From assembly GCF_900108065.1 (NCBI RefSeq), contig NZ_FNVQ01000002.1:186001-250000 (forward strand): DNA of 64,000 nucleotides, given 5' to 3'. Source of the stretch: Marinobacterium lutimaris. GTDB taxonomy: Bacteria > Pseudomonadota > Gammaproteobacteria > Pseudomonadales > Balneatricaceae. The translations under genes and the position numbers were made by a program. This document shows, piece by piece, positions 51,824 to 63,126 of this stretch. Under the pieces are notes generated by a model. It was given only the letters and a program-made list of their open reading frames with translations, was not told the DNA's origin and made no database searches. Positions within the stretch are counted from its first letter, which is position 1. Each line of letters opens with the position of its first letter.

Positions 51824-54202
51824 TTAATCTCTTAGGATCGCTCCCAGCTTTGTGCCCAGAGCGGAAACCACAGCGCTCACTGCGCTGTTTATTTCTTCAT
51901 CAGTAAGAGTGCGTGATGGATGTTGCCAGGTCAAGCCCAGGGCCAGACTTTTTCGTCCCGGTTCAATACCTTGGCCCTGATAGACGTCAAACAGAGTCAC
52001 TTGTTTGAGGTGCTCTCCGGCCTCTGCGACAACCACTTCACGCAGTTGCGCAAAGTGAGTTTCCACGTTCATCAGTACCGCCAGATCGCGACGGGATTCA
52101 GGGAACTTGGACAGTTCGCTGAAGCGTGACACCTGCCCTTCGATCACCGCATCCAGCTCGATTTCGAACAGGAAGACAGGTCCGGTCAGGTCCAGAGACT
52201 TCTGTAGGCTCGGGTGCAGCGCACCGATACGACCCACGGTTTTACCACCGCGCTGGATAGACGCACTCTGCCCCGGATGCAGCGCCACATGGGGCTCTGC
52301 AGCGAAGCTGAACTGGTCAGCACAGCTGCCCAGACCCAGCAGTGACTCCACATCGCCCTTCAGGTCGAAGAAGTCCACCTTGTCGCTGCCGCCGTTCCAG
52401 CCTTCCGGCTGACGGGAGCCACAGATGATACCGGCGACCACGTTCTGCTGCTGCAGACCTTCGTCACCGGGTACAAAACGCTGACCGATCTCGAACAGGC
52501 GTACGCGCGGCTGCTGACGGTGCTGGTTGTACTGCAGCGCCTTGGCCAGACCCGGCCAGAGGGTGGTGCGCATCACCGCCATCTCGGCAGAGATCGGGTT
52601 TGCCAGCGCCATCGGCTCGTGCTGATCATCAAACTGAGCAGACAGGCCTTTTTCGATGAAGCTGTAAGTGATCGCTTCCTGGTAGCCCAGGCTGATCAAG
52701 TGGCTGCGGATACGGCCCTGCAGCACCAGAGCTTCAGACTTCGGCGCGATCGGCAGCTCTGCCAGCGGCGTGCGTGACGGCAGGTTGTTGTAACCGTATA
52801 CGCGGGCGATCTCTTCGATCAGATCCACTTCCAGGCTGATATCGAAGCGATAGCTCGGTACGCTGACCAGCCACTGACGATCACCGCTGACTTCCAGCGA
52901 CAGACCCAGACGGGTGAGGATTTCGACGATCTCTTCCGCCGGAATCTCCAGCGCCAGCATGGAGGTGACGCGGTCGTGACGCAGGGGCACCTGAGCCACT
53001 TCCGGCAGATCGGTTTCGGAAACCGCTTCGGTCACAGGACCGGCTTCACCGCCAACAATATCGAGCAGCAGCGCGGTAGCACGCTCGATGGCGCGACGCT
53101 GCTGCTGCCAGTCCACACCGCGCTCAAAGCGGTGTGAGGAGTCGGTATGCAGGCCGTAGCTGCGGGCACGACCGGCGATCGCCAGCGGTGCGAAGAAGGC
53201 GCTTTCCAGCAGGATATCGGTGGTTTCGCTGGTCACAGAGGTGGGTTCGCCACCCATGATGCCCGCCATCGCCACGGCTTTCGCCTGATCGGCGATCACC
53301 AGGGTATCGGCGTTGAGTTTGATCTCCTGACCGTCCAGCAGCGTCAGCGCTTCGCCCTGCTCCGCCATGCGCACCTGGATACCGCCTTCGAGCTTGTTCA
53401 GGTCGAACGCGTGCATCGGCTGGCCCAGCTCGAGCAATACATAGTTGGTCACATCAACCACCGGATCGATGGTACGTACACCGGAGCGGCGCAGTTTTTC
53501 CTGCATCCACAGCGGAGTTTCAACACCCGGGTTGATATTGCGGATCACGCGGGCCAGGTAACGCGGGCATCCGTTTGCGGCCACCAGGGTCGCTTCCACC
53601 TGATCGTCGATCTGCGGCGCTACAGCAGCGCAGTCAACCTCGGCAACCGGAACCTTGTTGAGCACGCCCACTTCACGCGCCATGCCCACCAGGCTCAGAC
53701 AGTCACCACGGTTCGGGGTCAGATCCACATCGATGATCTGGTCGTTGAGCTTCAGGTATTCACGGATATCGGCGCCAACCGGCGCGTCCGCTGCCAGCTC
53801 CATCAGACCACCGTGGTCGTCGGACAGGCCCAGCTCGTCTTCGGCGCAAAGCATGCCGAAAGACTCAACCTGGCGCAGTTTGGCTTTCTTGATCTTGAAG
53901 TCGCCCGGCAGGACAGCACCTACCTTGGCGAAAGGCACGCGGATGCCAGCACGGGCATTGGGCGCGCCACAGACGATCTGGAACTCTTCGCTACCGTCAG
54001 ACACCTGACAAACACGCAGTTTGTCGGCATCAGGGTGCTGTTCTGCACTGATGATCTCGCCAACGACAACGCCGCTGAACTGTCCGGCAACCGGCTCGAC
54101 GTCGTCGACTTCCAGTCCCGACAGGCTGAGCTGATCGACCAGTGTCTGGGTATCAATTTCGGGCTGCACCAGTTCGCGCAACCAGTGTTCACTGAATTTC
54201 AT
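51824..54202 (-). CDS. pheT: phenylalanyl-tRNA synthetase beta subunit
   Basis: A 792-residue subunit. N-terminal tRNA-binding domain ([40 protein letters not shown]), B3/B4 editing region ([10 protein letters not shown]), B5 domain, and C-terminal anticodon-binding fold ([30 protein letters not shown]). With PheS it makes the (alpha-beta)2 enzyme. It is 39 bases after pheS. Confidence 0.97.
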   Translation of the reverse strand: MKFSEHWLRELVQPEIDTQTLVDQLSLSGLEVDDVEPVAGQFSGVVVGEIISAEQHPDADKLRVCQVSDGSEEFQIVCGAPNARAGIRVPFAKVGAVLPGDFKIKKAKLRQVESFGMLCAEDELGLSDDHGGLMELAADAPVGADIREYLKLNDQIIDVDLTPNRGDCLSLVGMAREVGVLNKVPVAEVDCAAVAPQIDDQVEATLVAANGCPRYLARVIRNINPGVETPLWMQEKLRRSGVRTIDPVVDVTNYVLLELGQPMHAFDLNKLEGGIQVRMAEQGEALTLLDGQEIKLNADTLVIADQAKAVAMAGIMGGEPTSVTSETTDILLESAFFAPLAIAGRARSYGLHTDSSHRFERGVDWQQQRRAIERATALLLDIVGGEAGPVTEAVSETDLPEVAQVPLRHDRVTSMLALEIPAEEIVEILTRLGLSLEVSGDRQWLVSVPSYRFDISLEVDLIEEIARVYGYNNLPSRTPLAELPIAPKSEALVLQGRIRSHLISLGYQEAITYSFIEKGLSAQFDDQHEPMALANPISAEMAVMRTTLWPGLAKALQYNQHRQQPRVRLFEIGQRFVPGDEGLQQQNVVAGIICGSRQPEGWNGGSDKVDFFDLKGDVESLLGLGSCADQFSFAAEPHVALHPGQSASIQRGGKTVGRIGALHPSLQKSLDLTGPVFLFEIELDAVIEGQVSRFSELSKFPESRRDLAVLMNVETHFAQLREVVVAEAGEHLKQVTLFDVYQGQGIEPGRKSLALGLTWQHPSRTLTDEEINSAVSAVVSALGTKLGAILRD

Positions 54203-54241
54203 GCTGCTGTCCTGAAATCTCTGAATTCTGGGTGGGGTCGA

Positions 54242-55282
<1,041 letters not shown>

Positions 55283-55312
55283 TCAATTACCTACCATCAG
55301 GCGGGTGACGCC

Positions 55313-55669
55313 TTATGCCAGGGCAGCTTTCGCTTTCTCGACAACCGCAGCGAAGGCAGCCTGCTGGTGAACAGCCAGGTCAGCCAGAACCTTACGGTCG
55401 ATCTCGATGTTGGCCTTTTTCAGACCAGCGATGAAGCGGCTGTAGGACAGACCGTTGATACGGGCAGCAGCGTTGATACGTGCGATCCACAGAGCGCGGA
55501 ACTGACGCTTACGCTGACGACGGTCACGGTAAGCATACTGACCTGCTTTGATGACCGCCTGCTTGGCAACACGGAATACACGGCTACGAGCGCCGTAGTA
55601 ACCTTTTGCCTGCTTCAGGACTTTCTTATGACGAGCACGAGCCACAACACCACGTTTTACACGAGCCAT
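55313..55669 (-). CDS. rplT: 50S ribosomal protein L20
   Basis: A 118-residue basic protein with the L20 pattern ([55 protein letters not shown]). It lies 41 bases after rpmI. In enterobacteria L20 represses translation of the rpmI-rplT message. Confidence 0.98.
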   Translation of the reverse strand: MARVKRGVVARARHKKVLKQAKGYYGARSRVFRVAKQAVIKAGQYAYRDRRQRKRQFRALWIARINAAARINGLSYSRFIAGLKKANIEIDRKVLADLAVHQQAAFAAVVEKAKAALA

Positions 55670-55710
55670 GGTATTTCCTTCTTAAATAAAAGTTGATTCA
55701 GACAAAAAGC

Positions 55711-55905
55711 TTACAGATACGGCAGCATGCGCTTGACCAGAGCCTGGTCAGCATCATGAACCTGCAGCATCGGGCGCAGCTGACGCTTACGCTTGGTGCT
55801 TTTCTTGGTCAGAATGTGGCTTTTGAAGGCCTGCTTGTGCTTAACGCCATTAGCAGTTTTCTTGAAACGTTTTGCCGCACCGCGGACAGATTTAATCTTA
55901 GGCAT
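55711..55905 (-). CDS. rpmI: 50S ribosomal protein L35
   Basis: A 64-residue basic protein starting at [14 protein letters not shown] (ATG 55905, GGAG seven bases upstream); an in-frame ATG at 55911 would add two residues. Motif [20 protein letters not shown] is L35. Between infC and rplT. Confidence 0.97.
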   Translation of the reverse strand: MPKIKSVRGAAKRFKKTANGVKHKQAFKSHILTKKSTKRKRQLRPMLQVHDADQALVKRMLPYL

Positions 55906-55954
55906 TTTCAATCTCCACGCATTCGTTTGTAATGCGTTAGCTTAAGTCGACAAA

Positions 55955-55993
55955 ACCCACGCTACTTCTCTACTAAAGAGAAACAACGCGGGC
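55955..55993 (-). promoter_or_regulatory. structured leader between infC and rpmI
   Basis: On the minus strand CCCGCG and CGTGGG pair (one G-U) around an inner TTCTCT/AGAGAA hairpin, with GTTTTGTCG after it. Either a weak terminator after infC or a control structure for rpmI-rplT. Confidence 0.5.
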
Positions 55994-56005
55994 TTCGAAG
56001 AATTG

Positions 56006-56551
56006 CTAACTTTTCTTCTTCGGGGCGACGACCATCACCATCTGGCGACCTTCCATCTTCGGCTGCTGTTCTACAGTACCGAGCTCCCGCGCGACGAGGT
56101 CAGCCTCGACACGACGGAGCAGCTGCATACCCAGCTCCTGATGGGCCATCTCACGACCACGGAAACGCAGTGTTACCTTGGCCTTATCCCCGGCTTCAAG
56201 GAAACGTATCAGGTTGCGCAGTTTTACCTGATAATCCCCTTCTTCCGTACCGGGACGGAATTTCACTTCCTTGACCTGCATCTGAGACTGCTTCTTCTTA
56301 GCCTCATTTGCTTTCTTCTTCAGCTCGTACTGATGCTTACCATAGTCCATGATTTTGCAGACAATGGGATCAGAATCCGAGATCTGTACAAGGTCAAGTT
56401 CGGCTTCCTGAGCATGCTCAAGAGCCTCATTAATCGAAACGACACCAACCTGTTGGCCATCCGCTCCAATGAGACGGACTTCGCGAGCACGGATGTTATC
56501 GTTGATTGGCGGCAGGTTCTGACGACCGCCGCGCTTGTTATCACGCCTGAT
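56006..56551 (-). CDS. infC: translation initiation factor IF-3, non-canonical start codon
   Basis: A 181-residue IF-3. The N domain ([40 protein letters not shown]) lies upstream of the first in-frame ATG (56350, MDYGKHQ), so the gene must begin at a rare codon. The best candidate is ATC at 56551, eight bases after AGGAG (56564-56560); ATA at 56557 is only two bases from it. C domain: [33 protein letters not shown]. Rare infC starts allow IF-3 to repress its own translation. It lies 21 bases after thrS. Confidence 0.93.
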   Translation of the reverse strand: MRRDNKRGGRQNLPPINDNIRAREVRLIGADGQQVGVVSINEALEHAQEAELDLVQISDSDPIVCKIMDYGKHQYELKKKANEAKKKQSQMQVKEVKFRPGTEEGDYQVKLRNLIRFLEAGDKAKVTLRFRGREMAHQELGMQLLRRVEADLVARELGTVEQQPKMEGRQMVMVVAPKKKS

Positions 56552-56572
56552 AGCTATATCTCCTGACGAATT

Positions 56573-58489
56573 TTATTCCTGACGCCCTTTAAGGGAGACT
56601 TCCACATTCAGCATCTCAATGAGGGCATCGACGGACATAGTACCGAGATCTTCACCGGAGCGCGTACGCACTGCAACGGTTCCGTTCTCCACCTCTTTGT
56701 CACCTATGACGAGCAGGTAGGGTACTTTCTGTAAAGTACGCTCGCGGATTTTAAAGCCGATCTTCTCGTTTCTCAAGTCCGCGACGGCACGATAACCCTG
56801 ATTTTCCAGTCTTTCGGTCACTTCGTTAACAAAAGCAGCCTGTTTATCGGTGATATTCATCACCGCAACCTGCACCGGAGCCAGCCAGGTCGGCAGTGCG
56901 CCAGCGTAATGTTCGATCAGAATACCGATGAAACGTTCGAAGGAACCGAGAATTGCACGGTGCAACATAACCGGTGTTTCACGATTGCCCTGCTCGTTGA
57001 CGAACTGGGCATCGAGACGACCCGGCATGGAGAAGTCCACCTGGATAGTACCGCACTGCCAGACACGGCCAAGGCAGTCACGCAGGGAGAATTCGATCTT
57101 CGGTCCGTAGAAGGCACCTTCACCCGGCAGCTCTTCCCAATCCAGCTCGGCAGCGTTCAGTGCGTCGGCCAGCGCTTTCTCGGCCTTGTCCCAGATCTCG
57201 TCTGAACCTACACGCTGTTCCGGACGGGTGGAGAGCTTGTAAAGGATGTCGGAGAAACCGAAGTCCGCATAAACCTCATGCAGGAAGTCGATGAACGATG
57301 CCACTTCCGCCTGGATAGAATCTTCAGCACAGAAGATGTGCGCGTCATCCTGCACGAAGCCACGTACACGCATGATGCCGTGCAGCGCGCCAGACGGCTC
57401 GTTACGGTGGCAGGAACCAAACTCAGCCAGACGCAGCGGCATCTCGCGGTACGAGCGCAGCCCCTGGTTGAACACCTGAATATGGCACGGGCAGTTCATA
57501 GGCTTGATGGCGAAGTCACGGCTCTCTGAGTGAGTGGTAAACATCTGCTCGGAGAACTTGTCCCAGTGACCGGATTTTTCCCACAGGGTGCGTTCAACCA
57601 CCTGCGGAGTCTTGATCTCCTGGTAGCCGTGCTTGCGCTGCTTGGCGCGCATGTACTGCTCGATCTGCTGGTACAGGGTCCAGCCAAGCGGATGCCAGAA
57701 CACCATGCCCGGCGCTTCTTCCTGCAGATGGAACAGGTTCAGCTGCTTGGCCAGTTTACGGTGATCGCGTTTTTCCGCTTCTTCCAGACGGTGCAGGTAA
57801 GCCTTGAGTTCTTTCTTGTCACCCCAGGCGGTACCGTAGATGCGCTGCAGCATCTCGTTCTTGGCATCGCCACGCCAGTAGGCACCGGCAACCTTCATCA
57901 GTTTGAAGGCCTTGATGTGACCGGTAGCCGGTACATGCGGGCCGCGGCACAGATCGATGAAATCGCCCTGACGATAGAAAGAGAGCGGCTGATCGCCCGG
58001 GATATCCTGGATGATCTCGACCTTGTACTTCTCCCCCATCTGATCGAACATCGCCACCGCTTCGTCGCGGCTCATGATGGAGCGGGAGACTTCCAGGTTC
58101 TGCTTGGAAAGCTCGTTCATGCGCTTCTCGATCTTTTCGAGATCTTCCTGGGTGAAGGCGCGCTCGTAGGCAAAGTCGTAATAGAAGCCGTTATCGATCA
58201 CAGGGCCGATAGTGACCTGGGCACCCGGGAACAGCTCCTGCACAGCCATCGCCATCAGGTGGGCACAGGAGTGACGGATAACATCTACACCTTCCTCATC
58301 GCGCGCCGTGACGATCGCCAGTTCGGCATCGTTTTCAATGACGTAACTGGTATCTACCAGCGTACCGTCGACTTTGCCGGCAATCGCTGCCTTGGCCAGG
58401 CCCGTGCCGATATCGGCGGCCACATCGTATACGCTGACGGGATGATCGAATTCGCGAATGCTCGCATCGGGAAGGGTAATAACAGGCAT
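56573..58489 (-). CDS. thrS: threonyl-tRNA synthetase
   Basis: A 638-residue class II synthetase. TGS domain ([20 protein letters not shown]), editing domain with [16 protein letters not shown] and the HxxxH pair, catalytic core ([50 protein letters not shown] with zinc Cys and His) and anticodon-binding domain ([20 protein letters not shown]). First gene of the translation operon on the minus strand. The 200 bases upstream (58490-58689) are shared with the divergent kinase gene; I see no clear leader structure. Confidence 0.98.
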   Translation of the reverse strand: MPVITLPDASIREFDHPVSVYDVAADIGTGLAKAAIAGKVDGTLVDTSYVIENDAELAIVTARDEEGVDVIRHSCAHLMAMAVQELFPGAQVTIGPVIDNGFYYDFAYERAFTQEDLEKIEKRMNELSKQNLEVSRSIMSRDEAVAMFDQMGEKYKVEIIQDIPGDQPLSFYRQGDFIDLCRGPHVPATGHIKAFKLMKVAGAYWRGDAKNEMLQRIYGTAWGDKKELKAYLHRLEEAEKRDHRKLAKQLNLFHLQEEAPGMVFWHPLGWTLYQQIEQYMRAKQRKHGYQEIKTPQVVERTLWEKSGHWDKFSEQMFTTHSESRDFAIKPMNCPCHIQVFNQGLRSYREMPLRLAEFGSCHRNEPSGALHGIMRVRGFVQDDAHIFCAEDSIQAEVASFIDFLHEVYADFGFSDILYKLSTRPEQRVGSDEIWDKAEKALADALNAAELDWEELPGEGAFYGPKIEFSLRDCLGRVWQCGTIQVDFSMPGRLDAQFVNEQGNRETPVMLHRAILGSFERFIGILIEHYAGALPTWLAPVQVAVMNITDKQAAFVNEVTERLENQGYRAVADLRNEKIGFKIRERTLQKVPYLLVIGDKEVENGTVAVRTRSGEDLGTMSVDALIEMLNVEVSLKGRQE

Positions 58490-58689
58490 GGTAAATCCTT
58501 TGCTTAGTGGTGGCCCCTACGACAGGCCACATAAGAGTGTCGGCCGGCGCTGACTCCGCCGCCCCTGGTGAACTCTGAAAATGAGACGCGAGAGTATAAC
58601 GTCCCAACCCCTGCGGGACCACCCATACGGACAAATCAAACGCTTAGGCGTAAACTGCCCTGAAACAGCGGCTTCATAACTAAAACACC

Positions 58690-60273
58690 ATGCCACGTAT
58701 ACGCTTACGCATTAGCACCCGTCTGATGATTGTTCTGTGCCTGCTGGTACTGGTGCAATCTGTCGTCCTGGGCGGTTTCGCCCTGCGCCACCTCGGTGAC
58801 TCCCTTGAGGAGCAGATCGCCCAGAGGGCGCTGCAGCTCGCCTCGATGATCGCCCAGACCCCTTCAATCCGCAGCGCTGTCGCCGCCAATGACGCCGACG
58901 CCACCAGCCGCATTGTCGCCGAACTGCGCGACGCTACCGACGCCAGTTTTATCTCCATCGGTAATATCGACGGAATCCGCCTGGCGCACCCACTGCCCGA
59001 CCGTATCGGCAAGCCGATGGTGGGCGGCGACAACTACGCCGTACTGCAGGAAGGCCGCACTATCATCTCCTCCGCCACCGGCAGCATGGGACCGTCGATT
59101 CGCGGCAAGGCGCCGGTGTTCAACGATATTGGCGAGGTGGTCGGTGTGGTTTCCGTGGGCTATCTGACCAACCAGATCGATAACACGGTGCTGACCTATC
59201 AACGCCTGGTGATCATCGTCACACTGGTACTGCTGGTGCTGTCGGTGTTGATCGCCAGCTGGATCGGACGCCGCTTCCGCGCCGCGATCTTTGACCTGGA
59301 ACCCCACGAAATCGCAGCTATGTTCGAGGAGCGCAACGCCACTCTGGAATCGGTCCGCGAAGGCATTATCGCCATCAACAACCAGGGTCTGATTACCACG
59401 TTCAACCGAGCGGCCGTGGATACCCTGAACCTGGGCACAGAACAGCTTACCGGGCGCCATATTCGCGAAGTGCTGCCCGACAGCCGCATGCCTGCCCTGC
59501 TGGAAAGCGGCGAGCCCGAGTTTGACAAGGAGATGGTGGTCGACGGCCTGCACCTGGTGATCAACCGTATCCCGATCCGCGTACACGGCCGCATCACCGG
59601 TGTGGTCGCCAGTTTCCGCGTGCGCGATGAGCTGACCATGGTGAGCCGCCGCCTCACCCGGATTCGTCAGTACGCCGAATCTCTGCGCAGCCAGGCCCAC
59701 GAATACGCCAACAAGCTGCACACCATCGCCGGGCTGATCCAGCTCGACAAAAGTGACGAAGCACTGGAGCTGATCGGCCAGGAAACCCGCGATCACCAGG
59801 CGATGCTGCGCTGGTTGGTGGATTCGGTGGATGACCCTGTCGTTTCCGGCTGCCTGCTGGGCAAATTCAACCGCGCCCACGAACTGGGCCTGCACCTGGA
59901 GATCGACCCGGACAGTCACCTGGGGCCACTTCCCGTCGGTATATCCACCGAACGTATGGTCACACTGATCGGCAACCTGCTGGATAATGCCTTCGATGCC
60001 ACCCTGACCACCAGCAACCGACGCATCGCACTTTCCATGACCGACATCGGCCAGGACATCATAATTGAGGTTGAAGACCAGGGGCCCGGTATAGAAGATG
60101 AAGACTTCGCCCGGGTGTTCGAGCGCGGCTTCAGCCGCAAGGCCGAGGGTCGCGGCATCGGCCTGCATCTGGTTAAGGAGATCGTCTGCGATCTGGGCGG
60201 CGAAATAGTCGTTGAAAACCTGCCCGATCAGGGCGCGCGCTTTACACTCTACCTTCCCAAGGAGACGCAGTAA
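58690..60273 (+). CDS. CitA/DcuS-type sensor histidine kinase
   Basis: A 527-residue membrane kinase. TM1 near residues 10-30, periplasmic PAS-like sensor (SIGNIDGIRLAHPLPDRIGK, GPSIRGKAPVFNDIGEVVGV) to about 170, TM2 (LVIIVTLVLLVLSVLIASWI), cytosolic PAS (EGIIAINNQGLITTFNRAAV), and a HisKA_7-like dimer region with the His in SLRSQAHEYANKLHTIAGLI. HATPase_c follows: GNLLDNAFDA, VEDQGPGI, GRGIGLHLVKEIV. The family senses citrate or C4-dicarboxylates. It shares one base with the regulator gene and stands near tctABC, so tricarboxylate sensing is likely. Confidence 0.9.
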   Translation: MPRIRLRISTRLMIVLCLLVLVQSVVLGGFALRHLGDSLEEQIAQRALQLASMIAQTPSIRSAVAANDADATSRIVAELRDATDASFISIGNIDGIRLAHPLPDRIGKPMVGGDNYAVLQEGRTIISSATGSMGPSIRGKAPVFNDIGEVVGVVSVGYLTNQIDNTVLTYQRLVIIVTLVLLVLSVLIASWIGRRFRAAIFDLEPHEIAAMFEERNATLESVREGIIAINNQGLITTFNRAAVDTLNLGTEQLTGRHIREVLPDSRMPALLESGEPEFDKEMVVDGLHLVINRIPIRVHGRITGVVASFRVRDELTMVSRRLTRIRQYAESLRSQAHEYANKLHTIAGLIQLDKSDEALELIGQETRDHQAMLRWLVDSVDDPVVSGCLLGKFNRAHELGLHLEIDPDSHLGPLPVGISTERMVTLIGNLLDNAFDATLTTSNRRIALSMTDIGQDIIIEVEDQGPGIEDEDFARVFERGFSRKAEGRGIGLHLVKEIVCDLGGEIVVENLPDQGARFTLYLPKETQ

Positions 60274-61013
60274 TGAGTAGAGCGGTAGCTGCAATGGGTG
60301 CGATAGGCATCGTTATCGCGGAAGACGATCCTCAGATCGCTGAGATCCAGCGTCGCTTTGTCGAGCGCGTGCCCGACTTCGAGGTTCGCGGCATCGCCCA
60401 TACCACCCGCGATGCCCGCGAGCTGATCGAGGTACTCCAGCCAAGCCTGGTGCTGCTGGATATTCAGTTTCCCGACGGCAGCGGGCTGGACCTGCTGCGC
60501 GAGATCCGCGCCTCCGCCAGCCCCACCGATGTGATTCTGGTGACCGCCGCCAAGGAGGTCGACAGCCTTACCGAAGCGCTGCGCTGCGGCGTGTTCGATT
60601 ACATCCTCAAACCGTTGGTGTTCGAGCGTCTGGAACAGTCACTGCAGAACTTCACCGCACACCTGGAAAAACTCAAGGCACTGCAAAGCCTCAGTCAGCA
60701 ATCCGTCGACGGCCTGCTGCCGCGCCACGGCTCGGTGGTTCCGCAGCAGGCATCACAGCCAACACGCAAGCGCCTGCCCAAGGGGATCGATACGCTGACA
60801 CTGGATAAGGTGCGTTCAACGCTGATTGACAGCCGCGAAAGCCTTAGCGCCGAACAGGTGGGAGAGCGGATCGGCTCCAGCCGTACAACCGCCAGACGCT
60901 ACCTGGAGTACCTGGTGTCCGAACAGGAACTGGAAGCGGACGTGAACTACGGCAGCATCGGCCGGCCGGAGCGACGCTATCGCGCGGCGCCGGAACTTAA
61001 ACCCGCACCATAA
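60273..61013 (+). CDS. CitB/DcuR-type response regulator
   Basis: A 246-residue regulator, start overlapping the kinase stop (TAATG). Receiver residues about 12-130: acidic pair IAEDDPQ, phospho-acceptor in VLLDIQFPDGSG, Lys in YILKPLVFE. The C-terminal DNA-binding part (SLSAEQVGERIGSSRTTARR) is the CitB type helix-turn-helix, followed by a winged segment VNYGSIGRPERRYR. It probably activates the convergently placed tctCBA operon in response to the partner kinase. Confidence 0.9.
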   Translation: MSRAVAAMGAIGIVIAEDDPQIAEIQRRFVERVPDFEVRGIAHTTRDARELIEVLQPSLVLLDIQFPDGSGLDLLREIRASASPTDVILVTAAKEVDSLTEALRCGVFDYILKPLVFERLEQSLQNFTAHLEKLKALQSLSQQSVDGLLPRHGSVVPQQASQPTRKRLPKGIDTLTLDKVRSTLIDSRESLSAEQVGERIGSSRTTARRYLEYLVSEQELEADVNYGSIGRPERRYRAAPELKPAP

Positions 61014-61017
61014 AAAA

Positions 61018-61047
61018 ACCACCTCGCCAGCAGCGCCGGCGGGTGGT
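61018..61047 (+). terminator. hairpin after the CitB-type regulator gene
   Basis: ACCACC-t-CGCC (61018-61028) and GGCGGGTGGT (61038-61047), followed by CGTTAAAT. Starts four bases after the stop codon. Weak T-run. Confidence 0.5.
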
Positions 61048-61136
61048 CGTTAAATACCGGATAACAGGAACCTGTGCTATCCGGAGGGTGCAAACAACAA
61101 CGACGTTTGCAGAGAGGCAACAGTTAAGGCTCGGGC

Positions 61137-62672
61137 TTAATCGCCCTCCTCTTCAACTTCAAGCCGGGCACGGGCGCGCTCCATGCGGCGACGCAGCACC
61201 GGGCCGATGATGTACGGCAGGGCCAGGCCAAGGAAGGCGACGATCCAGATACCGATGCTCAGACCGCTGGAGAACAGGATTCTCCAGTCACCATCTGAGA
61301 TCGACAGCGCGTGACGCAGGTTACGCTCCATCTCAGGGCCCAGCAGCATACCGAGAATCACCGGCACCAGCGGCACATCCAGCTTACGCAGCAGGTAACC
61401 CAGCAGACCGAAGCCAACCATGAAGTAGAGATCCAGGGCGCTGTTGCTGATGGAGTATATACCCACCGCAGCCACCAGGGTCACCACCGGCATCAGGTAC
61501 TTCGGCGGGATGCTCAGCAGTTTGACGAACACGCCAACCATCGGGATGTTCAACAGCAGCAGCATGATGTTACCCACCAGCAGCGCTGCAATAACGCCCC
61601 AGACCAGTTCCGCGTTCTGCTGGAACAGCATCGGGCCCGGCTGGATATTCAGCGAGATCAGCATCGCCAGCAGCACCGCAGTGGTACCACTGCCCGGCAC
61701 ACCCAGGGTCAGCATCGGCACCAAAGCACCGTTGGCGGCTGCGTTGTTACCGGCTTCAGGAGCCGCCACACCACGGGGATCACCTTCGCCGAAATTACCC
61801 TTTTCACCGACGATGCGTTTCTCCAGCGTGTAGCTGATAAAGCTACCCAGGGAGGCGCCAGCACCCGGCAGTACGCCAGAAACAAAGCCAAGCAGAGAGC
61901 CACGCAGGCTGGTTGGCAGAATCTCGATAATATCCTTCATCTTCAGGTTCAGCTTGTTCAGCGTCGCCCGACCCGCCCCCTCACCGATATGTTTCTCAAT
62001 GAAGAACAGCAACTCGCTGATCGCGAACAGACCGACGATGGCGATAATGAAGTCCACACCCTCGTACAGTTCGAGAATGTTGTAGGTATAACGCTGGTTA
62101 CCGGTGGTGATATCCACACCCACGGTAGCGATCATCAGACCCAGGGCTGCCGCCACAATGGTCTTGACCGGGTTCTTGCCGGTGATGCCGCCAAGGGTGG
62201 CAAACGCCAGAGAGAACAGCGCAAAGTATTCAGCCGGACCGAACTGCAGCGCAAAGCGCGCCAGGATCGGGGCCAGAATGATCAGGCCGATAGTGGCCAG
62301 CAGGCTACCGATAAAGGAGGCGATCGCGGAGATAGCCAGGGCCTCGGCGGCCTTGCCCTTCATCGCCATCGGATAACCGTCCAGCGTTGTCATCATCGCC
62401 GGCTCATCGCCGGGGATGTTCAACAGAATACTGGAGATACGGCCACCATACATGGCGCCGGCATAAACGGCGGTCAGCAGGATCAGGGACGAGGCCGGAG
62501 ACAGACCCAGGCTGAACGCCAGCGGGATCAGAATCGCCACGCCGTTGGCAGGACCAAGACCGGGAAGTGCGCCGATCAGCGTACCCAGCATGGCGCCTAT
62601 CGCTGCAAACATTAGGTTTTCCGGCGTCAGCGCAACGGCAAAACCCTGCAGCAGATAACTAATTGTTTCCAT
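61137..62672 (-). CDS. tctA: tripartite tricarboxylate transporter, large membrane subunit TctA
   Basis: A 511-residue membrane protein of the TctA family, about 12 membrane helices. Signature LIGALPGLGPANGVAILIPL near residue 35, AVYAGAMYGGRISSILLNIP near 70, and a second GFVSGVLPGAGASLGSFISY near 260, reflecting the internal duplication. It forms the channel of the TctABC secondary transporter for citrate or similar acids. Transcribed after tctC and tctB. Confidence 0.94.
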   Translation of the reverse strand: METISYLLQGFAVALTPENLMFAAIGAMLGTLIGALPGLGPANGVAILIPLAFSLGLSPASSLILLTAVYAGAMYGGRISSILLNIPGDEPAMMTTLDGYPMAMKGKAAEALAISAIASFIGSLLATIGLIILAPILARFALQFGPAEYFALFSLAFATLGGITGKNPVKTIVAAALGLMIATVGVDITTGNQRYTYNILELYEGVDFIIAIVGLFAISELLFFIEKHIGEGAGRATLNKLNLKMKDIIEILPTSLRGSLLGFVSGVLPGAGASLGSFISYTLEKRIVGEKGNFGEGDPRGVAAPEAGNNAAANGALVPMLTLGVPGSGTTAVLLAMLISLNIQPGPMLFQQNAELVWGVIAALLVGNIMLLLLNIPMVGVFVKLLSIPPKYLMPVVTLVAAVGIYSISNSALDLYFMVGFGLLGYLLRKLDVPLVPVILGMLLGPEMERNLRHALSISDGDWRILFSSGLSIGIWIVAFLGLALPYIIGPVLRRRMERARARLEVEEEGD

Positions 62673-62685
62673 CAGTTCAGCTCCA

Positions 62686-63126
62686 TCAGCTCAGCGAGAG
62701 GATGCCGGCAGGCAGATGCAGTTCAAGCACGAAGTTGAACAGCACGTAGACCACAACCGCACAGCCCAAACCGGTCAGACCGGACTGCAGCGGGCGCGCC
62801 CCTAGTCGCCAGCAGAGCACTGCCACCATGAAGGTGGTGGAGATGACAAATCCAAGCGGCGCCAGCAGCGCAGCAAAGATAAACAGCACAACCAGAACGA
62901 AGCCCAGATCCAGCAGGGTTTTGACACCCGGCCAATCCTGATCGGGATCCGGCTTTACGATCATGTAGATACTGCTCAGACCAAGAATCACCGACAGCAT
63001 CAGAGGAAAGGTTTCAGGACCTACTTCTTCAGCCCCACCAAACGGCTCTGGGAACTGGCTGGCCTCCCAGCCGTACACGACGGCCAGGAGGAGCAGCAGG
63101 ATCCCGAGGATGCGATCCCCAATCAT
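62686..63126 (-). CDS. tctB: tripartite tricarboxylate transporter, small membrane subunit TctB
   Basis: A 146-residue protein with four membrane helices (RILGILLLLLAVVYGWEASQ, TFPLMLSVILGLSSIYMIV, LGFVLVVLFIFAALLAPLGF, GLGCAVVVYVLFNFVLEL). It overlaps tctC by 4 bases (ATGA) and precedes tctA by 13 bases. TctB is the poorly conserved small subunit of the transporter. Confidence 0.92.
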   Translation of the reverse strand: MIGDRILGILLLLLAVVYGWEASQFPEPFGGAEEVGPETFPLMLSVILGLSSIYMIVKPDPDQDWPGVKTLLDLGFVLVVLFIFAALLAPLGFVISTTFMVAVLCWRLGARPLQSGLTGLGCAVVVYVLFNFVLELHLPAGILSLS

